64,000 nucleotides of DNA from Pseudomonas triclosanedens (GTDB lineage: Bacteria > Pseudomonadota > Gammaproteobacteria > Pseudomonadales > Pseudomonadaceae). The notes under the pieces are model-generated. The model did no database searches. It was not told the origin of the DNA and saw only the letters and a program-made list of their open reading frames with translations. A program made the position numbers and the translations under genes. The stretch covers positions 1,984,001 through 2,048,000 of the forward strand of contig NZ_CP113432.1 of NCBI RefSeq assembly GCF_026686735.1. The letters run 5' to 3'. Below, piece by piece: positions 57,756 to 64,000 of this stretch. Within the stretch, counting starts at the first letter, position 1, and each line of letters starts with the position of its first letter.

Positions 57756-58760
57756 ATGTCTTTCATCGACCTTCGCAGTGACACCGTGACCTTGCCCACC
57801 GCCGGTATGCGCGAAGCGATGGCGCGGGCCGAGCTGGGCGACGACGTGTATGGCGAAGACCCGAGCGTCAACCGCCTGGAAGCAACCCTGGCCGAGCGCC
57901 TGGGCTTCGCTGCCGCTCTCTTCGTGCCGACCGGCACCATGAGCAACCTGCTCGGCCTGATGGCTCATTGCGGCCGGGGTGACGAGTACATCGTCGGTCA
58001 GCAGGCGCACACTTATAAATATGAAGGTGGCGGCGCCGCGGTGCTGGGTTCCATCCAGCCGCAGCCCATTGACGGCGATGCCGACGGTTCGCTGGACCTG
58101 GACAAAGTCGAGGCGGCGATCAAGCAGGACGACTTCCACTTCGCTCGTACCCGCCTGCTGGCGCTGGAGAACACCATGCAGGGTAAGGTGCTTCCGCTGA
58201 CCTACCTGGCCGCCGCGCGCGAGCTGACCCTGCGTCGCGGGCTGGCGCTGCATCTGGATGGCGCTCGCCTGTACAACGCGGCGGTGAAGCTGGGCGTCGA
58301 TGCTGGCGAGATTACCCGCCACTTCGATTCCGTGTCTGTTTGCCTGTCCAAGGGCCTTGGCGCACCGGTGGGGTCGGTGCTGTGTGGCGACGCCGAGGTG
58401 ATCGGCCGCGCGCGCCGGCTGCGCAAGATGGTCGGAGGCGGCATGCGCCAGGCCGGCGGCCTGGCAGCGGCTGCGCTCTATGCACTGGATCATCAGGTTG
58501 AGCGACTGGCAGAGGATCACGCCAACGCCGAGGCACTGGGGCGTGGCCTCACCGAACTGGGTTATTCCATCGAGCCGGTGCAGACCAACATGGTCTACGT
58601 CGATGCCGGGGGGCAGGCGTCGGCCCTGGCGGCCCATCTCCTCGAGCGTGGCATCCGCGTCAGCCCGGCGGCGCGCTTGCGCCTGGTTACCCATCTCGAT
58701 GTGAAAAGTGCGGACATTCCCGGTATTGTCGAAGCTTTTGCCGCCTTTCGTCGATCCTGA
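57756..58760 (+). CDS. ltaE: Low-specificity L-threonine aldolase
   Basis: The 334-residue PLP enzyme cleaves threonine or allo-threonine to glycine and acetaldehyde. [20 protein letters not shown] opens the chain; the PLP Lys is in [18 protein letters not shown] (about 198), and [16 protein letters not shown] holds the conserved Asp and Arg. Its own ribosome site (CAGGGAG) precedes ATG 57756. It is not part of the AST pathway but occurs here between aruE and alaS, as in P. aeruginosa. Confidence 0.93.
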   Translation: MSFIDLRSDTVTLPTAGMREAMARAELGDDVYGEDPSVNRLEATLAERLGFAAALFVPTGTMSNLLGLMAHCGRGDEYIVGQQAHTYKYEGGGAAVLGSIQPQPIDGDADGSLDLDKVEAAIKQDDFHFARTRLLALENTMQGKVLPLTYLAAARELTLRRGLALHLDGARLYNAAVKLGVDAGEITRHFDSVSVCLSKGLGAPVGSVLCGDAEVIGRARRLRKMVGGGMRQAGGLAAAALYALDHQVERLAEDHANAEALGRGLTELGYSIEPVQTNMVYVDAGGQASALAAHLLERGIRVSPAARLRLVTHLDVKSADIPGIVEAFAAFRRS

Positions 58761-58769
58761 CAGCAAATA

Positions 58770-58798
58770 TTGCGCGATGGGCGTTAACTATCGCGCAA
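58770..58798. other. Perfect inverted repeat in the ltaE-alaS gap
   Basis: TTGCGCGAT (58770-58778) and ATCGCGCAA (58790-58798) are perfect inverted copies with an eleven-base spacer. No T-run follows. It could be an ltaE terminator, a transcript-end hairpin or an operator for alaS. Confidence 0.5.
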
Positions 58799-58826
58799 AG
58801 ACACTACAACCTTGATGCGGGGCCGA

Positions 58827-58832
58827 TATAAT
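58827..58832 (+). promoter_or_regulatory. Candidate -10 element of the alaS promoter
   Basis: TATAAT (58827-58832) is a consensus -10 followed by a GC-rich discriminator (GCGGCCC). CTACAA at 58804-58809 with a 17-base spacer is a weak -35. The start would be about 42 bases before the alaS ATG. Confidence 0.45.
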
Positions 58833-58881
58833 GCGGCCCTTTGCCGGCGATTCGTGGCCGCATTTTTCCGTGGAAGAACCT

Positions 58882-61506
58882 ATGAAAAGCGCTGAAATCC
58901 GTGAAGCCTTCCTCCGCTTCTTCGAAGAGAAGGGGCACACCCGCGTAGCGTCCAGTTCGCTGATTCCGGCGAACGACCCGACCCTGCTGTTCACCAACGC
59001 AGGCATGAACCAGTTCAAGGATTGCTTCCTGGGCCTGGAAAAGCGCGCCTATACCCGTGCCACCACCAGCCAGAAATGCGTGCGTGCCGGCGGCAAGCAC
59101 AACGATCTGGAAAACGTCGGTTACACCGCGCGCCACCACACCTTCTTTGAAATGCTGGGCAATTTCAGCTTCGGCGACTACTTCAAGCGCGACGCGATCA
59201 CCTACGCCTGGGAATTCCTGACCTCTGAAAAATGGCTGAACCTGCCCAAGGAAAAGCTCTGGGTCACCGTCTATGCCAGCGATGACGAGGCGTACGACAT
59301 CTGGACCAAGGAAGTCGGCATTCCGGCGGAGCGCATGGTGCGCATCGGCGACAACAAGGGCGCCCCTTACGCCTCGGATAACTTCTGGGCGATGGGCGAC
59401 ACTGGCCCGTGCGGCCCGTGCACCGAAATCTTCTTCGACCACGGCGCCGATATCTGGGGTGGCCCGCCCGGCTCGCCGGAAGAAGACGGCGACCGCTACA
59501 TCGAGATCTGGAACAACGTCTTCATGCAGTTCAACCGCACTGCGGACGGCGTCATGCACCCGCTGCCGGCGCCGAGCGTGGATACCGGTATGGGCCTGGA
59601 GCGTATCAGCGCAGTGCTGCAGCATGTCCACTCGAACTACGAGATCGACCTGTTCCAGAGCCTGCTGAAGGCTTCCGCCGAAGCTATCGGCTGCGCCAAC
59701 GACGACGCGCCGTCGCTGAAAGTGGTCGCCGACCATATCCGTTCCTGCGGCTTCCTGATTGCCGACGGCGTGCTGCCGTCCAACGAAGGCCGCGGCTACG
59801 TACTGCGCCGCATCATCCGCCGCGCTTGCCGCCACGGCAACAAGCTGGGCGCCAAGGGCACCTTCTTCCACAAGATCGTGGCCGCGCTGGTAGGCGAGAT
59901 GGGGGGAGCCTTCCCCGAGCTCAAGCAGCAGCAGGCACACATCGAGCGCGTGCTCAAGACAGAAGAAGAGCAATTCGCCAAGACCCTGGAGCAGGGCCTG
60001 AAGATACTCGAACAGGATCTCGCCGAACTGAAAGGCACCGTCATTCCGGGCAATGTGGTGTTCAAGCTGTATGACACCTATGGCTTCCCGGTGGACCTGA
60101 CCAACGATATCGCCCGTGAGCGCAGCCTGACCCTGGACGAGGAGGGCTTCGAGCGCGAGATGGAGGCCCAGCGCGAGCGTGCGCGCTCTGCCAGCGCCTT
60201 CGGCATGGACTACAACAGCCTGGTGAAGGTCGACGGCGATACCCGCTTCCTCGGCTACCAGGGGATTTCCGGCGCAGGCCAGATCATCGCGCTATTCAAG
60301 GACGGCAAGGCCGTCGAACAGCTCGCCGAAGGCGAAGAGGGTGTAGTCGTCCTCGACCAGACTCCGTTCTACGCCGAGTCGGGCGGCCAGGTCGGTGACA
60401 GCGGCTACCTGGCCGGTGCCGGTGTGCGCTTTGACGTGCGCGACACCACCAAGGCGGGCGGCGCACACCTTCACCACGGCGTGGTCGCCCAGGGCAGCCT
60501 GAACGTCGGTGCGGCCGTGAAGGCCGAAGTCGACGGCTCGGTACGCCAGGCCACCGCGCTGAATCACTCCGCGACTCACCTGTTGCACGCCGCGTTGCGC
60601 CAGGTACTGGGTGATCACGTCCAGCAGAAAGGCTCCCTGGTGGACAGCCAGCGCCTGCGTTTCGACTTCAGCCACTTCGAGGCGATCAAGCCCGAGCAAC
60701 TGAAGCAACTGGAAGACATCGTCAACGCCGAAATCCGCAAGAACTCCAAGGTCGAGACCGAGGAAACCGACATTGACACCGCCAAGGCCAAGGGGGCAAT
60801 GGCGCTGTTTGGCGAGAAGTACGGTGATCAGGTGCGCGTGCTGAGCATGGGCGGTGACTTCTCCGTCGAACTGTGCGGCGGTACCCACGTCTCCCGTACT
60901 GGCGATATCGGCCTGTTCAAGATTACCAGCGAAGGTGGCGTGGCTTCCGGCGTGCGCCGTATCGAGGCGGTCACCGGCGCAGCGGCGCTGGCGTATCTCA
61001 ATGGTGCGGAAGAGCAGCTCAAGGAAGCGGCCGGCCTCGTCAAGGGCAGCCGTGACAACCTGTTGGACAAGCTCTCCAGCCTGATCGAGCGCAACCGCCA
61101 ATTGGAAAAGGAGCTGGAGCAGCTCAAGGCCAAGGCCGCCAGCGCGGCGGGCGATGATCTGGCCGGCTCCGCCGTTGACGTGGACGGGGTCAAGGTTCTG
61201 GCTTCGCGCCTCGACGGCCTGGACGGCAAGGCGCTGCTGGCGCTGGTCGATCAGTTGAAGAACAAGCTCGGCAGCGGCGTGATCCTGCTTGGAGGGGTGT
61301 TCGAAGAGAAGGTGGTGCTGGTCGCGGGTGTTACCCAGGACCTGACCTCCAGGCTCAAGGCTGGCGATCTTATGAAGCAGGCCGCAGCGGCCGTGGGCGG
61401 GAAAGGCGGCGGCCGCCCGGACATGGCCCAGGGCGGCGGCACCGATGCCGGCAAGCTGGACGAAGCCTTGGCGCTGGCCCGTACTTTTGTGGAACAGGGC
61501 CGCTGA
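58882..61506 (+). CDS. alaS: Alanyl-tRNA synthetase
   Basis: The 874-residue class II synthetase has the aminoacylation core ([25 protein letters not shown], then [20 protein letters not shown] and [17 protein letters not shown]). Its editing domain carries the HX3H metal motif in [12 protein letters not shown] (about 560-570) and [13 protein letters not shown] (about 665), and the C-Ala domain follows. The start is ATG 58882 ([10 protein letters not shown]); the frame opens 17 codons earlier. It charges tRNA-Ala and clears mischarged Ser and Gly. Confidence 0.98.
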   Translation: MKSAEIREAFLRFFEEKGHTRVASSSLIPANDPTLLFTNAGMNQFKDCFLGLEKRAYTRATTSQKCVRAGGKHNDLENVGYTARHHTFFEMLGNFSFGDYFKRDAITYAWEFLTSEKWLNLPKEKLWVTVYASDDEAYDIWTKEVGIPAERMVRIGDNKGAPYASDNFWAMGDTGPCGPCTEIFFDHGADIWGGPPGSPEEDGDRYIEIWNNVFMQFNRTADGVMHPLPAPSVDTGMGLERISAVLQHVHSNYEIDLFQSLLKASAEAIGCANDDAPSLKVVADHIRSCGFLIADGVLPSNEGRGYVLRRIIRRACRHGNKLGAKGTFFHKIVAALVGEMGGAFPELKQQQAHIERVLKTEEEQFAKTLEQGLKILEQDLAELKGTVIPGNVVFKLYDTYGFPVDLTNDIARERSLTLDEEGFEREMEAQRERARSASAFGMDYNSLVKVDGDTRFLGYQGISGAGQIIALFKDGKAVEQLAEGEEGVVVLDQTPFYAESGGQVGDSGYLAGAGVRFDVRDTTKAGGAHLHHGVVAQGSLNVGAAVKAEVDGSVRQATALNHSATHLLHAALRQVLGDHVQQKGSLVDSQRLRFDFSHFEAIKPEQLKQLEDIVNAEIRKNSKVETEETDIDTAKAKGAMALFGEKYGDQVRVLSMGGDFSVELCGGTHVSRTGDIGLFKITSEGGVASGVRRIEAVTGAAALAYLNGAEEQLKEAAGLVKGSRDNLLDKLSSLIERNRQLEKELEQLKAKAASAAGDDLAGSAVDVDGVKVLASRLDGLDGKALLALVDQLKNKLGSGVILLGGVFEEKVVLVAGVTQDLTSRLKAGDLMKQAAAAVGGKGGGRPDMAQGGGTDAGKLDEALALARTFVEQGR

Positions 61507-61606
61507 GGCCCTGAAAACCGTGGCTCGCAGCGCGTCCGGCGAGCCTTGGCAGCATGCGTTGACGCATGTTTAATGGGCGCCCTTCAGGAATCAGGCGGCT
61601 TTTGAA

Positions 61607-62842
61607 ATGGCTTTGATCGTACAGAAGTTTGGAGGCACCTCCGTCGGCACCGTCGAGCGAATCGAGCAGGTGGCCGAGAAGGTGAAGAAGTTCCGGGAAG
61701 CGGGCGACGACATCGTCGTAGTGGTATCCGCCATGAGCGGCGAGACCAACCGCCTGATTGGTCTGGCGAAGCAGATCATGGATCAGCCGATTCTGCGCGA
61801 ACTGGACGTCATGGTGTCCACTGGCGAGCAGGTGACCATTGCCCTGCTGAGCATGGCGCTGATGAAGCGGGGCGTGCCGGCTGTGTCCTACACCGGTAAT
61901 CAGGTCCGCATCCTGACCGATAGCGCTCACACCAAGGCACGCATCCTGAGCATCGATGATGCCAATATCCGAGCTGACCTCAAGGCCGGTCGCGTGGTCG
62001 TGGTCGCTGGCTTCCAGGGTGTCGACGAACACGGCAACATCACCACGCTCGGCCGTGGCGGTTCCGATACCACCGGTGTGGCCCTGGCGGCGGCGCTGAA
62101 GGCCGACGAATGCCAGATCTACACTGACGTAGATGGTGTCTACACCACCGATCCGCGCGTAGTGCCGCAGGCTCGCCGCCTGGACAAGATCACCTTCGAA
62201 GAGATGCTGGAAATGGCCAGTCTCGGCTCCAAGGTGCTGCAGATCCGCTCGGTGGAGTTCGCCGGCAAGTACAACGTCCCGCTGCGCGTACTGCACAGCT
62301 TCCAGGAGGGTCCGGGCACCCTCATTACCCTTGATGAAGAGGAATCCATGGAACAGCCGATCATCTCCGGCATCGCCTTCAATCGCGACGAAGCCAAGCT
62401 GACCATCCGTGGCGTACCGGATACTCCCGGCGTTGCTTTCAAGATTCTTGGTCCGATCAGCGCTGCCAATTTCGAAGTCGACATGATCGTGCAGAACGTT
62501 TCGCACGATAACACCACCGATTTCACCTTCACCGTGCACCGCAACGACTACCAGGGTGCTCTGGAAATCCTCAAGCAGACCGCCGCCAACATCGGTGCGC
62601 GTGAAGCTTCCGGCGACACCAACATCGCCAAGGTTTCCATTGTCGGCGTTGGCATGCGCTCTCATGCGGGCGTTGCCAGCCGTATGTTCGAAGCGCTGGC
62701 CAAGGAATCGATCAATATCCAGATGATCTCCACCTCCGAGATCAAGGTTTCCGTGGTTATCGAAGAGAAGTACCTCGAACTGGCGGTACGTGCTCTGCAC
62801 ACGGCATTTGAGCTGGACGCCCCGGCCCGACAGGGCGAGTGA
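61607..62842 (+). CDS. lysC: Aspartate kinase
   Basis: This 411-residue aspartokinase starts the aspartate family pathway. It has the kinase start ALIVQKFGGTSVGTVERIEQ, the ATP-side TLGRGGSDTTGVALAAAL, and two ACT domains from about 265 (ILRGVPDTPG-like and VSIVGVGMRSHAG) for feedback control by lysine and threonine. An in-frame ATG at 62348 (MEQPIISGIAF), after GAGGAA, could be the internal start of the beta subunit of an alpha2-beta2 enzyme. A terminator follows. Confidence 0.97.
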   Translation: MALIVQKFGGTSVGTVERIEQVAEKVKKFREAGDDIVVVVSAMSGETNRLIGLAKQIMDQPILRELDVMVSTGEQVTIALLSMALMKRGVPAVSYTGNQVRILTDSAHTKARILSIDDANIRADLKAGRVVVVAGFQGVDEHGNITTLGRGGSDTTGVALAAALKADECQIYTDVDGVYTTDPRVVPQARRLDKITFEEMLEMASLGSKVLQIRSVEFAGKYNVPLRVLHSFQEGPGTLITLDEEESMEQPIISGIAFNRDEAKLTIRGVPDTPGVAFKILGPISAANFEVDMIVQNVSHDNTTDFTFTVHRNDYQGALEILKQTAANIGAREASGDTNIAKVSIVGVGMRSHAGVASRMFEALAKESINIQMISTSEIKVSVVIEEKYLELAVRALHTAFELDAPARQGE

Positions 62843-62857
62843 GGGGAGTCGAATTCG

Positions 62858-62892
62858 AAAGGCGCGGCTAATCCGCGCCTTTTGTCGTTTTT
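62858..62892 (+). terminator. Rho-independent terminator after lysC
   Basis: AAAGGCGCGG (62858-62867) pairs with CCGCGCCTTT (62873-62882) around CTAAT, with a T-rich tract following. Confidence 0.9.
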
Positions 62893-63027
62893 GACTGCCC
62901 AGTAGGAACTTTCTTTCCGACAGGACTGGTCAATACTTGGGTGAAGGGTTCGTGCACTTGATCTATACGAATCTGCCACCATTTCTTTTTTGCAGACTGT
63001 TTATCCGTAATACGTAAGGAGAAAGGA

Positions 63028-63213
63028 ATGCTGATTCTGACTCGCCGGGTCGGAGAGACCCTGATGGTGGGTGACGACGTCACCGTGACTGTGCTGGGCG
63101 TTAAAGGAAATCAGGTGCGAATCGGCGTGAATGCGCCGAAGGAAGTTGCTGTGCACCGTGAAGAGATCTACCAGCGGATCCAGAAAGAGAAAGACCAAGA
63201 ACCAAACCATTAA
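63028..63213 (+). CDS. rsmA: Carbon storage/secondary metabolism regulator RsmA (CsrA)
   Basis: The 61-residue RNA-binding dimer is complete: [47 protein letters not shown], with the conserved Arg44 in the HRE motif. It represses translation at GGA-containing leaders and is antagonised by RsmY/RsmZ RNAs. GGAGAAAGGA precedes ATG 63028. In P. aeruginosa RsmA controls secretion and surface polysaccharide genes. It lies between lysC and tRNA-Ser, as expected for Pseudomonas. Confidence 0.97.
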   Translation: MLILTRRVGETLMVGDDVTVTVLGVKGNQVRIGVNAPKEVAVHREEIYQRIQKEKDQEPNH

Positions 63214-63231
63214 TTTTTCTAAAATTTTTCT

Positions 63232-63259
63232 TTGCAAACGGGGAAAACATGGATATCAT
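63232..63259 (+). promoter_or_regulatory. Promoter of tRNA-Ser
   Basis: TTGCAA (63232-63237) and TATCAT (63254-63259), spaced 16 bases apart, are followed by a GCGCCCC discriminator typical of stable-RNA promoters under stringent control. Confidence 0.65.
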
Positions 63260-63273
63260 GCGCCCCGTGTTGC

Positions 63274-63366
<93 letters not shown>

Positions 63367-63430
63367 GCAACTCCTAGTTGCAATGCGCATGTCCAGATAC
63401 GTAAGTGTCTGAAATGATTGAAAAATCATG

Positions 63431-63459
63431 TTGACAAAGAAAGCGCATGAAACTAGAAT
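63431..63459 (+). promoter_or_regulatory. Promoter of tRNA-Arg copy 1
   Basis: Consensus -35 TTGACA (63431-63436) and -10 TAGAAT (63454-63459) are 17 bases apart and followed by GCGCCC. This is one of the strongest sigma-70 promoters in the window. Confidence 0.85.
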
Positions 63460-63475
63460 TTGCGCCCTCATCAGC

Positions 63476-63552
63476 GCACTCATAGCTCAGCTGGATAGAG
63501 TACTCGGCTACGAACCGAGCGGTCGGAGGTTCGAATCCTCCTGAGTGCGCCA
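63476..63552 (+). tRNA. tRNA-Arg, anticodon ACG (copy 1)
   Basis: The 77-base tRNA has acceptor GCACTCA (63476-63482) with TGAGTGC (63542-63548), discriminator G, encoded CCA, and anticodon stem CTCGG/CCGAG around CTACGAA (anticodon ACG, where A34 is normally converted to inosine). It reads CGU, CGC and CGA. Confidence 0.96.
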
Positions 63553-63650
63553 TATGCGAGGCAACGCGAAAGCGAGGCTTCAGTGGCAGAAGGGCAGATG
63601 CCTGGCTTGCTGCAACCAGTTGGTGAATCTGGTTAAACTGCACCGACGAC

Positions 63651-63727
63651 GCACTCATAGCTCAGCTGGATAGAGTACTCGGCTACGAACCGAGCGGTCG
63701 GAGGTTCGAATCCTCCTGAGTGCGCCA
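63651..63727 (+). tRNA. tRNA-Arg, anticodon ACG (copy 2)
   Basis: This copy is identical in sequence to copy 1 over all 77 bases and lies 98 bases after it. It has no separate consensus promoter in the spacer, so it is probably co-transcribed with copy 1 and released by processing. The shared terminator follows ten bases later. Confidence 0.96.
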
Positions 63728-63736
63728 ATATACGAA

Positions 63737-63768
63737 GGGCCTGCAGAAATGCAGGCCCTTTTTCTTTT
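63737..63768 (+). terminator. Rho-independent terminator after the tRNA-Arg pair
   Basis: GGGCCTGCA (63737-63745) pairs with TGCAGGCCC (63750-63758) around GAAA, and is followed by TTTTTCTTTT. Confidence 0.93.
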
Positions 63769-63779
63769 GCGTCGATTTT

Positions 63780-64000
63780 CTAGCGTTTCTTCTTGCCTAT
63801 CACGCAGCCGTCCTCGTCGAAGGAGACCGTGCGCGCGCCACGTCCACGTTGCTTGTCGGCCTTGTAGTGGAAATGCGTGCTGCCGTTCTGCTGGCTTATA
63901 GTGTCAGGCCTGCCCAGCGCGCTCTCCACATCGCTTCTGGTCATGCCAGCCTTGATCCTGCCCTCGATGATCGCCTTGCGCCGCTCGCCTCCGACAACGC
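63780..64000 (-). CDS. Small SmpA/BamE-like protein, 3' part only
   Basis: The gene runs in from beyond the right edge on the minus strand and stops at TAG (63782-63780). About 72 codons are visible; the end reads FDEDGCVIGKKKR. Before that, AGMTRSDVESALGRPD matches the short GM(T/S)XXXVXXXLGXPD motif of SmpA/OmlA-type small domains. The start and any signal peptide are outside the window. No specific function can be given. Confidence 0.6.
   Translation of the reverse strand, partial: VVGGERRKAIIEGRIKAGMTRSDVESALGRPDTISQQNGSTHFHYKADKQRGRGARTVSFDEDGCVIGKKKR

Overview
The window is chromosomal DNA of a Pseudomonas, most likely from the P. aeruginosa side of the genus. It is GC-rich. Its right half (acsA, the aot arginine transport operon, argR, the aru/ast arginine succinyltransferase operon, alaS, lysC, rsmA, then tRNA-Ser and tRNA-Arg) has the gene order known from P. 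aeruginosa. No species can be fixed from the sequence alone.

Region 1 (1-25,130) is the unusual part. It begins with the last codons of a gene whose C-terminus fits cytidylate kinase (cmk) and ends at rpsA. The normally adjacent cmk-rpsA pair therefore appears to be split by about 25 kb of surface-structure genes. These are: an ABC-2 polysaccharide export permease (Wzm-like); a complete type II secretion system in the Xps-like order gspE-F-G-H-I-J-K-L-M-C-D; a strongly terminated monocistronic gene for a 608-residue protein with a clean Sec signal peptide, a good candidate for a secreted surface (S-layer-like) protein; a GT4 glycosyltransferase; the Wzt-type ATPase with a C-terminal carbohydrate-binding domain; a glycosyltransferase-sulfotransferase fusion; two tandem paralogous GT2 enzymes; three more glycosyltransferases; and a second sulfotransferase. 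The ABC exporter halves thus flank the secretion system and its candidate substrate. I propose one locus that makes a sulfated, ABC-exported surface glycan and a T2SS-exported surface protein, possibly anchored to that glycan. This resembles in outline the Aeromonas S-layer loci, but it is inference.

Region 2 (25,359-40,200) is mostly ordinary chromosome: rpsA (followed by a terminator, with no ihfB next to it), two EamA-family transporters, an NlpC/P60 endopeptidase, a NUDIX hydrolase plus a RibD/DHFR-like reductase, an MscS-family channel, a DEAD-box helicase, an MFS exporter with a C-terminal ABM-like domain, a secreted phospholipase C/S1-P1-fold protein, a DUF2790 protein, and a FusC-family exporter divergent from a LysR regulator.

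Region 3 (40,515-58,760) covers acetate and arginine use: acsA; aotJ-aotQ-aotM-desuccinylase-like-aotP-argR; a small antisense ORF; aruC-aruF-aruG-aruD-aruB, a small His/Cys-tailed protein, and aruE; then a threonine aldolase. The aotJ and aruC promoters share the same arrangement of tandem ArgR half-sites.

Region 4 (58,882-64,000) holds alaS, lysC, rsmA, tRNA-Ser(GCU), two identical tRNA-Arg(ACG) genes, and the 3' end of a small SmpA-like protein gene on the minus strand.
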